A stretch of 6,605 nucleotides of DNA from CALODP01 sp942492055 (GTDB lineage: Bacteria; Bacteroidota; Ignavibacteria; Ignavibacteriales; Melioribacteraceae), in contig CALODP010000017.1 in NCBI GenBank assembly GCA_942492055.1, positions 1 to 6,605 on the forward strand. Reading direction: 5' to 3'. A program made the position numbers and the translations under genes. Positions 1 through 6,605 of this stretch are shown in pieces. The notes under the pieces were generated by a model. It made no database searches. It was given only the letters and a program-made list of their open reading frames with translations, and was not told where the DNA came from. Numbering within the stretch: the first letter of the stretch is position 1; every line of letters starts with the position of its first letter.

Positions 1-78
1 CACATGAATCAGACAATTGTCCGATGTGTAAAGAAAAATATTCCGGTTGTTAAACCGGGCTCAAGAAAAATTTCTTAA
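1..78 (+). CDS. pyrE: Orotate phosphoribosyltransferase, C-terminal end (partial, one frame break)
   Basis: This is the 3' tail of a gene that begins upstream of the window. From base 3 the reading is HESDNCPMCKE. After removing one A from the A-run at 34-38 it continues NIPVVKPGSRKIS and stops at 76-78. The combination of a CPxC pair followed by IPxVKPGSRK at the extreme C-terminus is what I recall for the PyrE class found in Thermus, Thermotoga and Bacteroidota/Chlorobiota relatives. That enzyme joins orotate to PRPP to make orotidine monophosphate in cytosolic pyrimidine synthesis. Only about 25 residues are visible and no catalytic residues are included, so the call rests on this tail alone. 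The frame break looks like a homopolymer error. The next gene starts 36 nt downstream on the same strand, so co-transcription is possible. Confidence 0.6.
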   Translation, partial: HMNQTIVRCVKKNIPVVKPGSRKIS

Positions 79-114
79 ACTATTTTAGATATCATTTTTC
101 TCGGGGGAGAAATC

Positions 115-1382
115 ATGAAAAAAATTATTCTTATATCTTTTGTTCTCTACACGTCAGTATTTGCACAAAATAACTTTGATAAATATTTTGTTGATAAAAC
201 CATGCGATTGGATTATTATCATTATGGTAATAATGAAACAGAGACATTCACATTTGACGAATTGATTGAGGAACCGTATTGGGGAGGATCTAAAACGAAT
301 CTAGTGGATCCTTTGATTACGGGTATTATAAAGTAAAAGTTTTTGATGAAGCCACGAATAACCTGATCTATTCTTCCGGTTACAGCACATTATTTCAAGA
401 GTGGCAGACTACTGCTGAAGCGCAAGAAATTTTTAGGACATATCCAGGTTCGGTAGTATTTCCATTCCCTAAAAATAAAGTTCGGGTAGAGATATTCCGT
501 CGTGACCGTATGAATGTATTCCAAAAGAAATTTGAGTATTTAGTTGATCCGGAAAGTTACTTCGTTCGTAAAGAGCGCAAAATGATTTATGATAATTTCA
601 AAGTTCATTATACCGGTGATGCTTCCGAAAAACTTGATATCGTTTTAATACCTGAAGGGTATTCTGATGAAGAGATGGAACTATTCAAAAATGATTGCAA
701 AGTATTTTCCGATTTTTTATTTGAGTATTCTCCTTTTAATGAGAATAAAAACAATATAAATATTTGGGGAATTAAAGCGGCATCAAAAGATACCGGAGTA
801 GATATCCCGGGTGAGCACGTTTGGAAAAACACTTTGCTCAATTCAAATTACTATACCTTTGATAGTGAAAGATATTTAATGGCGGTTGATTTCCAACTGG
901 TGCGTGATGTAGCAGCCAATGCACCTTACGATCAGATTTATATATTGGCTAATTCCGATAAATATGGCGGAGGCGCAATTTATAATTTTTATTCGATTAC
1001 TGCTGTTAAAAATGTTTCCGCTAAACAAGTTTTCATTCATGAACTTGGGCATGGACTTGCCGGATTAGCAGATGAATATGGTTATGATGATACATACCAG
1101 GATATGTATCCCGAAGGTGTGGAACCATGGGAAGAGAACATCACTACATTGGTAGACTTTGATAGCAAATGGAAGAAATTTGTTGAAGATGGAACTCCAA
1201 TACCTACTCCTGACGATTCGACAAACAATGATAAGCTAGGCGCTTTCGAAGGTGCCGGTTATGTTAGTAAAGGTGTTTATCGCCCAACACATAACAGCAT
1301 TATGAGAGCTTTTTCATCAAATGAATTTAATATTGTCTGTAAGGAAGTTCTAGATAAAGTAATTAAGTATTATGCTGAATAA
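115..1382 (+). CDS. Secreted M64-family zinc metallopeptidase (one frame break)
   Basis: The start is ATG at 115, supported by GGGGGAG at 103-109 and by a signal peptide (MKKIILISFVLYTSVFAQ) with probable cleavage near residue 18, so the product is exported. The reading breaks at 310-314, where one base is missing from a C/T run. Corrected, DPFDYGYYKVKVF joins the two parts into a protein of about 422 residues. Residues from about 20 to 150 form a beta-rich region matching the N-terminal domain of M64 peptidases. The catalytic domain follows, with HELGHGLAGLADEY (bases 1038-1079, near residue 309): the two His are zinc ligands, Glu is the catalytic base, and an acidic residue just downstream is the likely third ligand. 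The later GAFEGAGYVSKGVYRP stretch is also typical of this family, which is often annotated as IgA peptidase on thin evidence; the real substrate is unknown. There is no type IX secretion tail. The ATG at 510 is internal and not a true start. Confidence 0.88.
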
Positions 1383-1408
1383 AATCATGAAAAGGATGTA
1401 GTGGTTTA

Positions 1409-2659
1409 ATGAAACAAAAGAAGATTTCTAAATTAATCGATACTGTTGCGTCTAAAAGATTTGAGACCGAAAAAGAACTATTTGAAGAGGTTCTGGAACA
1501 GATTGTGCAAAATGATGAAATTAATGTTACCGGAGGGAAGAGTATGGCATCTTGATACCGGGCGAAAAGGTTACTCATTATTGTTGCAGAAAGGGAATGT
1601 ACAGAAGATAAAGTCAAATTTTATTCTCACTATTAAGGATAACCCCATAATTGATACAGTGGCAGAGGAAAGAACTATCCTTGCTGACGAGACTAATGAA
1701 ATATTAATCAAAAAGGGCATCTTCAAGTATTCCGCTTCGGGTATTGGAGAAAAAGTTAAGATTAAAGGGAGGAAATATTATCAGTATCTGTTAGCTGTAA
1801 ATAGTGATGTTATTGATGAAGACCTTCGTGACACCTTAAACATTGTTGCAACAATACTAACTTCAAAATTACGTGAAAGAAAACTCTCTTCGTCACACAA
1901 GAGAATTTATGCCGATATTGATAAAGCAAAACAGATACAACGAAGTATTCTTCCAGAGCATGAATACAAATTTGATAATTATAATATTTTTGGCGTAACT
2001 GTTCCGGCAGAAATTATTGGCGGTGATTTTTTTGATTATCTTAAAGTTGGTGATGACGAAGAAAGAATGGCCATTGCTGTAGGTGATGCGGCCTCTAAAG
2101 GATTAGGTGCCGCGGCTGAGGCTATGTATATCTCCGGCGCGGTAAGGATGGCCAGCACTTTTCAAATTAAGATTTCGCTACTAATGTATAGAATGAATGA
2201 GCTGATTAATAAAATATTTAGTGATGATAAATTTACATCTCTCTTTTATGGCGAATTATCTGTGGACAAGAAAGGACTTTTCCTTTATGCAAACGGCGGA
2301 CATAACCCCGCCCATATTTATGAGAGCAAAAAATAAAAGAGCTGCTTATTTGGAATCTAAGGGCCCTTTATGGGCCTGCACCTCATTCCAAATTTGAAAC
2401 ACATAGTATAAATTTTTATGATGGTGATGTATTGGTTATATATTCAGACGGCATAGTTGAAGCAGCAAATAACCACTATGAATTTTATGAAGAAAAAAGG
2501 CTGGAAAGAATTATCCGGAAATCTATGGATCTTTCCGCAAAAGAAATTGCATATACAATTTTAGATGATGTAACAAAGTTTTCCACCAGCGAAAGCATGT
2601 ATCAGGACGACCGCACATTGGTAGTTATTAAGAGGAAGGATAATAATGTCTCTTCATGA
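1409..2659 (+). CDS. GAF-domain PP2C/SpoIIE-type serine phosphatase, RsbU-like (about three frame breaks)
   Basis: The ATG at 1409 follows AAAGGA (1391-1396) at a rather long spacing, 26 nt after the peptidase gene. The true N-terminus, MKQKKISKLIDTVASKRFE, lies in a different frame from the rest. Indels fall at 1535-1539 (one extra base in GGGAA), 2328-2333 (one extra A in A6) and about 2368-2375 (two bases missing or one extra). The corrected protein has about 416 residues: a GAF-like domain (about 10-150), a helical linker ending KAKQIQRSILP, then a PP2C domain. PP2C motifs are IGGDFFDY, GDAASKGLGAAAEAM (a GDVSGKG variant), FTSLFYGELS, YANGGHNPAHIY, IYSDGIVEA and DDRTLVVI, so all metal-binding Asp positions appear present. 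Such proteins dephosphorylate anti-sigma-factor antagonists in partner-switch signalling, and the GAF domain probably senses a ligand. No kinase or antagonist gene is in view. The gene overlaps the next one by 14 nt. Confidence 0.85.
2633..2639 (+). promoter_or_regulatory. Shine-Dalgarno site for the pduS-like gene, inside the phosphatase gene
   Basis: The AGGAAGG run ends 6 nt before the ATG at 2646 and is embedded in the phosphatase codons for IKRKDN. This strong site fixes the pduS start upstream of the phosphatase stop and makes translational coupling likely. Confidence 0.65.
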
Positions 2660-3972
2660 AAAAATATTTAAAGCAGGTGTTGTTGGTGCCGGCGGTGCCG
2701 GTTTTCCGACTCATGTAAAAGCGAAATCTAATGTTGAATTTGTTTTGGCAAATGGTGCCGAATGTGAACCTCTGATCCACAAAGATGTGGAAATCATGAA
2801 GCATTTCCCGATCGTGTTGTGAAGGGAATGGACTTGATGATGGAATCCACTTCTGCGGGTAAAGGTTATTTCGGAATTAAATCGAAGAACGCCGAAGCGG
2901 TTGAACAGATTGAAAGCAATCTTGATGAAACAAATATTGAAATGCACTTGATGGGAGATTTCTATCCGGCGGGAGATGAGTATGAATTGGTTTACTCCGC
3001 TACAAAGAGATTGATTCCACCTTACGGCATTCCGCTTGACGTTGGATGCGTTGTTAATAATGTGGAAACTTTTTATAACGTCGCAAATGCCGAAGAGGAT
3101 ATTCCGGTTACGGAAAAGTTTTTATCTGTTACCGGACTTGTTAAGAACCCTTGTTCATTCTTCGCTCCTATCGGTACAAGTTTTGAAGATTTGATTAAAC
3201 ATGCCGGAGGTGCAACCATTGACGATTACGGTATTTATGTAAGCGGTATTCTTATGGGTACACTTACATTCGATTTATCGGAGGTAGTGAAAAAGACTAC
3301 GGCAGGCATAATCATTTTACCGAAAGATCATTACCTGATTATGCGAAATAACCGTCCCGTTGAAAGTATGAATAGAATCGGTAAATCTGCTTGTGATCAA
3401 TGCAGCTATTGTACCGAGTTTTGCCCCGTTATCTTTTAGGATATGATGTTCAGCCGCATAAAGTCATGCGCTCATTAGGTTTTACAAAATCGGGTACGGA
3501 TTATTGGAATAATTATGCCGCTTTGTGCTGTTCATGCGGATTGTGCTCACTCTATTCCTGTCCTGAAGATTTATACGCGCGTAAGCCTGTGACCAGGGTA
3601 AAGCCGTGATGAAAGAAAAAAATGTGAAGTATGAACAACCTAAAGAGGTTAAAGTTCATCCCGTTAAAGACGGACGTAGAGTACCTCTAAAGCAATTGAG
3701 AAAGAAACTTGACATAGATAGATTTGAACAGCCGACACCACCTTACACGGAAAATAAACCAAGTCCGAATAGTGTAAAAAATATTATTGAGTCAGCACGT
3801 TGGCGCCTCCTGCTCAGTCTAGTTGGTATTACGGGTCAGCCGGTTAAAAAAGGTGAATTGGTAGGACAGATTGAGGATGGCAAACTGGGAGCTCCCGTTC
3901 ATGCCTCTATCAGCGGTACTGTTACTCATGTGTCGGATGAGGATGAGTTTGTTAGGATTTCGAAGAAGCTAA
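2646..3972 (+). CDS. pduS: PduS-like RnfC-family iron-sulfur flavoprotein of bacterial microcompartments (several frame breaks)
   Basis: It starts MSLHEKIFKAGVVGAGGAGF and corrects to about 442 residues, close to the roughly 450 of Salmonella PduS. In order: the glycine-rich GAGGAGFPTH (about 14-23) and NGAECEPLIHKD of the NADH/FMN-binding RnfC domain; IPPYGIPLDVGCVVNNVETF; an SLBB domain around TGLVKNPCSFFAPIGTSFEDL; then two ferredoxin-type clusters, CDQCSYCTEFCP (Cys 250, 253, 256, 260) and CCSCGLCSLYSCP (about 295-306). The C-terminal part has RRVPLKQLRKKLDI and GKLGAPVHASISGTVTHV, typical of PduS rather than RnfC. Single bases are missing at about 2807-2809, 3423-3426 and 3582-3585; further indels lie at 3776-3830 and about 3958. 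The stop is inferred: removing one T near 3958 gives FVRIRRS and stop at 3970-3972, whereas the raw frame runs on through repeats to 4124. PduS oxidises NADH, supports cobalamin reduction and binds PduT. The specific enzyme partner here is unknown. Confidence 0.9.
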
Positions 3973-3976
3973 TATT

Positions 3977-3999
3977 TGGACTTCGACAAGCTCAGTCCA
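3977..3999 (+). repeat. Hairpin repeat, copy 1 (TCGAC...GCTCAG family)
   Basis: A perfect 6-bp stem, TGGACT/AGTCCA, encloses an 11-base loop containing TCGAC and AGCTC. The core cTTCGACAAGCTCAG resembles a short dispersed intergenic repeat that I recall from many Bacteroidota and Ignavibacteriota genomes; that family assignment is from memory. It lies just after the inferred pduS stop, so it supports ending the gene near 3972. It could also act as an mRNA stabiliser or weak terminator, but no T-run follows it. Confidence 0.6.
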
Positions 4000-4020
4000 C
4001 AAGTAGTTTTAATATGGAAG

Positions 4021-4042
4021 TGACATCGACGGAGCTCAGTCA
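4021..4042 (+). repeat. Hairpin repeat, copy 2
   Basis: A TGAC/GTCA stem encloses a loop containing TCGACGGAGCTCA. It aligns in the same orientation with the copy 44 bases upstream, sharing GACnTCGAC and AGCTCAGTC. The stem bases differ between copies while pairing is kept in both, which suggests that the folded form matters or that both descend from one palindromic family. It sits in the pduS-pduT gap, 63 nt before the pduT start. Confidence 0.5.
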
Positions 4043-4092
4043 TTTGGTAATTATTGGAAAGACTATCTTTACTATTGTATACAAATTAAGGC

Positions 4093-4097
4093 AAAGG
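4093..4097 (+). promoter_or_regulatory. Shine-Dalgarno site for the pduT-like gene
   Basis: AAAGG ends 8 nt before the ATG at 4106. It supports that start and a gap of about 130 nt after pduS. I see no convincing promoter in this gap. Confidence 0.5.
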
Positions 4098-4105
4098 ATT
4101 ATAAA

Positions 4106-4657
4106 ATGGAAATCAATTCATTAGGTTTAGTTGAATTATCGAGCATAGCCGCCGGTATGCTCGCGGCAGATATTATGTTGAAAACTTCTCAAGTTGAATT
4201 GGTTCTCTCCCGTACAATTTGCTCGGGTAAATATATGGTGATGATTGGGGGCGATGTGACGGAAGTTCAATCCGCAGTTGATGCCGCGGTTGGTAATCTT
4301 GAATATGCTATCATTGATACATTTGTAATTCCGAATGTTCACAAAGATATTTTTCCGGCACTTGCAGGACACAGCGGAGTCGGAGAACTCGAATCGCTCG
4401 GAATTTTGGAAGCATTCTCAGTTGCATCACTTATTGAAGGAGCCGATGCTGCAGTAAAGGCCGCTTCGGTAAGATTGATTGAAATAAGATTGGCAATGGC
4501 ATTGGGCGGCAAAGCATTTTGTACCATTACTGGTGAAGTCGCGGCAGTAACAAGTGCCGTTGATTCAGGCGCCGCGGTTATTGCAGATCGAGGAATGCTG
4601 GTTAATAAAGTTGTTATTCCTCAGCCGCGAAAAGAATTAATGAGTGAGATGATATAG
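4106..4657 (+). CDS. pduT: PduT-like tandem BMC-domain shell protein with pore [4Fe-4S] cysteine
   Basis: This 183-residue protein matches PduT (184 residues in Salmonella) in length and plan. It has two tandem BMC domains: about 4-85, opening NSLGLVELSSIAAGMLAAD, and about 95-175, opening LESLGILEAFSVASLIEGAD. Such proteins form trimers that take the place of a hexamer in the microcompartment shell. Cys39 in LSRTICSGKY corresponds to the PduT cysteine (Cys38 in Salmonella/Citrobacter) that holds one [4Fe-4S] cluster at the trimer axis. A second Cys at 139 occupies the matching place in domain two (KAFCTITGEV). In characterised systems the cluster takes part in electron transfer with PduS, the neighbour here. 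This is the only gene in the window with no frame break. It ends 4 nt from the stop of the convergent receptor gene, so it is the last gene of its transcription unit. Confidence 0.93.
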   Translation: MEINSLGLVELSSIAAGMLAADIMLKTSQVELVLSRTICSGKYMVMIGGDVTEVQSAVDAAVGNLEYAIIDTFVIPNVHKDIFPALAGHSGVGELESLGILEAFSVASLIEGADAAVKAASVRLIEIRLAMALGGKAFCTITGEVAAVTSAVDSGAAVIADRGMLVNKVVIPQPRKELMSEMI

Positions 4658-4661
4658 AGAA

Positions 4662-6605
4662 TTAATACTCCAAAGTGACCCCAAAATATATTTGTCGTGG
4701 TGGGCCGAAGAGGTTGAAGCCGGTTTGTTTTTTGAATGAGTTGTAGTAATCAATCTCAACAACCCTGTATAAATCGACAAAGTCCTCTCCATAAGCTTCA
4801 ACATACTCATTTAATAGTTCCGATGATGTATAACCGTCATTTTGTGTAGTTCCGGTTCTAGGGAAAAGATTAATTTCATTCTTTATATCAAACAAATTTT
4901 TAACGATAAAATCAAATGATAATTTTATCTTCTTTGCGATCATAAATGCCTTAGTAATTCTCAAATCCATTTGAAACACCCAAGAGGTTGTGAAACCATT
5001 AAAATCTCCCTCTTGTACGTGAGAATATACTTGGTAATATCGGGTAGGAACAACAAACTGATTCCATCTATTATAAGGGTGACCCGAATTAACATGTAGC
5101 CTTGAGGACATAAATAAGTCCTTCGAAAAACTATTCTCGTTTAAGTTCGGGAACTTGTAGCTTGCAATAACATCTCCATAAAATGAATAGCTGTTTTCCA
5201 ATGGTGCGTACATTGTAGGTTCTGCCAAGCGGGTTAGCTCATTATATTGTTGTCCCATCGATGAGTTATGATGTATAGATGGTCCATACCCGTTTGTGTA
5301 GGCTGTATTAATTATTAAAGATAGGCCGTTGTGATTATTCAAAACTGCACTTGCTTCAAATCCTTTAGCTATTGTTTCACCTCTGTTTTCAAGTTTACCC
5401 AAAACAGTATAGGGATAGTTGTTATGATTTATCACCGGAAGGTTCATTGATTTTTTATAATAGGCTTTTGTTGCTATACTCCATGGAGTAGTTTGCCATT
5501 GAAATCCGATTTCTGCCAAATATGTTGAGATCGGCTTAAGGTCAAGGCCAATTCCTTTTATTCCGTATCCATCCACACTCATACTATAGAGTAAATCATA
5601 ATAACCTTTATACATGTTGGAATATTTGATCTGCTGAACATACTTCCCGAAATGAGAGTAAAAGCTAAACATGCCATTTGAATTATACATTAGAGTTACG
5701 CGCGGACTAAAATAAATATCATCATTAACTTTGTAAAGTAGGGAAGCAGATCATTTCCTCTATTATAATCGTACCACCAACTATCTGTATAAGTGAATTT
5801 GTAGTTGTCGCTGTTAAAGTAATCTATCCTTGCCCCGGCCTGCAGTGTGAAACTATTATTGTTGTAAATATTCTCAAGACTAATACTTGCGTTGATCGGC
5901 CCTCGCGGTCCGAATATATCATCCGAATTAATCTCTTTACCAAACTCATCGTAGCCATAATTGTCTATACCATCTAATTGCATACTCTGTTGAAGAGATT
6001 CATTGGGATGTTCTATTTTTGGTTCTGTAATATCCGTTAAGTATATATCTTGATGCATCATATTTGAGTATTATATGTTTATCGAAAGTGAGTTTAAGTG
6101 ATGAAATGTTATTAGTAAATAAAATGAATGAGAAATCCAATCTTCCGAACAACAATGATTGTTCTTCCATATAATAGCCGCTTGTAATATAACCCGAATT
6201 ATTGAATAACATACCGCTGACATAGAACTGTCCAGGATCGGTGTATCTATTCTGAAAATTTGAAACTCCAACTTCAGCATTCGTGTTGCTATCGAAGTAG
6301 TTGAGAAAATCATCCTTCAAGAGGGGATCGAACCTTTTTCCGAAGTGGTTCGAATAACCGATGTTAAGTGAATATTCAAAATTGGGAATAATTTTATGAT
6401 GCATCTCGGCGTTAATAGCTTTGAAATCGGAAGATGATTTTTGCGTTCTGATGTAATTCATAAAGTTAAGCGCATTATTTCCTGATGGAAGAAAACGATT
6501 GATATTGTTAATGATTCCTGTAATCAGAAATGAAAATTTATTCGAACGGTAAAACATGTTTCCTGAAATCCCATACTGCTCTTTTGAATTAGCCGGTTGA
6601 GCACC
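4662..6605 (-). CDS. TonB-dependent outer-membrane receptor, beta-barrel part (5' truncated by the window, two frame breaks)
   Basis: Reading from 6605 downward, the open frame begins GAQPANSKEQYGISGNMF and ends GPPRQIYFGVTLEY with a stop at 4664-4662. About 647 residues are visible. The signal peptide, TonB box and plug domain lie outside the window. The sequence is a run of amphipathic, aromatic-rich strands, as in outer-membrane barrels. Receptor hallmarks are FTLQAGARIDYFNSDNY, FSPRVTLMYNSNG..FSFYSHFGKY, GKLENRGETIAKGFEASAVL, QMDLRITKAF...KLSFDFIVKNLFDIKN and the terminal barrel strand. The frame breaks are at about 6062-6075 (ILK into MMHQDIYLTD; one extra or two missing bases) and 5729-5733 (one A missing in AAAG, giving TKVNDDIYFSPR). 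Residues starting at ATG 6557 are internal, not a true start. The ligand cannot be deduced; carboxypeptidase-like or SusC-type features would be upstream. It is convergent with pduT and probably unrelated in function. Confidence 0.88.

Noticed and set aside
79..114. Bacteroidota-type promoter (TATTTTAG near 82)
   Set aside because: It only loosely fits TAnnTTTG, has no clear -33 element, and the 36-nt gap also suits an operon; AT-rich chance matches are common.
608..841. Minus-strand open frame of 77 codons
   Set aside because: It lies inside the M64 peptidase gene and has no recognisable motif; it is a shadow frame.
510..1382. Separate 290-residue peptidase beginning at the ATG at 510
   Set aside because: The same frame extends upstream to about 312 with M64 N-terminal sequence and joins the signal-peptide part after adding one base.
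1340..1382. Type IX secretion sorting domain on the peptidase
   Set aside because: The protein ends directly after the catalytic domain (DKVIKYYAE), with no added C-terminal beta-sandwich domain.
1363..1617. Minus-strand open frame spanning the peptidase-phosphatase junction
   Set aside because: It overlaps the well-supported phosphatase N-terminus and its sequence has no family character.
2325..2345. Programmed frameshift at the A6 run in the phosphatase gene
   Set aside because: Equivalent indels occur in nearly every gene here, including at runs with no slippery-site design, so sequencing error is the simpler reading.
2711..2947. Minus-strand open frame opposite the start of pduS
   Set aside because: It is antisense to the conserved RnfC domain, with no supporting features.
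3973..4105. CRISPR or attachment site made from the two repeats
   Set aside because: There are only two diverged copies, no regular spacer series, and no integrase or cas gene nearby.
4136..4527. Two overlapping minus-strand open frames opposite pduT
   Set aside because: They are shadows of a clean BMC-domain gene; their alanine/serine-rich content reflects pduT codon composition.
6071..6313. Minus-strand 80-codon frame within the receptor gene
   Set aside because: The receptor frame in the same stretch has barrel-like sequence continuous with both flanks, while this frame does not.

Overview
The window comes from a low-GC, Gram-negative bacterium of the Bacteroidota/Chlorobiota/Ignavibacteriota group. 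An Ignavibacteria-like host is my best guess, from protein character alone. The supporting signs are a TonB-dependent outer-membrane receptor, a secreted M64 metallopeptidase with an N-terminal signal peptide, a PyrE-type C-terminus (CPMC...VKPGSRK), and short hairpin repeats with the core cTTCGACaaGCTCAGTCc, which I associate with intergenic DNA in this group. No RNA genes, insertion sequences or CRISPR arrays are visible.

Layout, left to right. (1) 1-78 is the 3' tail of a probable pyrE gene. (2) 115-1382 encodes a secreted M64-family zinc peptidase. (3) 1409-2659 encodes a GAF-plus-PP2C (SpoIIE/RsbU-type) phosphatase. (4) 2646-about 3972 encodes a PduS/RnfC-like iron-sulfur flavoprotein of bacterial microcompartments (BMCs); its start overlaps the phosphatase stop by 14 nt. 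(5) 3973-4105 is intergenic and holds two related hairpin repeats. (6) 4106-4657 encodes a PduT-like tandem-domain BMC shell protein with the cluster-binding cysteine. (7) On the opposite strand, 6605-4662 encodes the barrel part of a TonB-dependent receptor; it converges on pduT with only 4 nt between the stop codons.

Functional reading. PduS and PduT are known partners: PduS oxidises NADH through flavin and two [4Fe-4S] clusters, and PduT is a shell trimer with a [4Fe-4S] cluster at its pore, thought to pass electrons across the shell. Here the pair has no signature enzyme, no hexameric BMC-H or pentameric BMC-P shell protein, and no aldehyde or alcohol dehydrogenase beside it. Non-BMC genes bound it on both sides, so it looks like a satellite locus serving compartments encoded elsewhere. 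The overlapping RsbU-type phosphatase gene is the most unusual neighbour and suggests partner-switch control of this electron-transfer module.

Quality warning. Almost every gene here is broken by one or more 1-2 nt indels, often in homopolymers, yet the protein sequence resumes perfectly in another frame. About a dozen such sites fall in 6.6 kb, and only pduT is clean. This is the signature of an uncorrected, error-prone assembly and not of gene decay. I therefore give whole genes, not the fragments, and mark each frame break.
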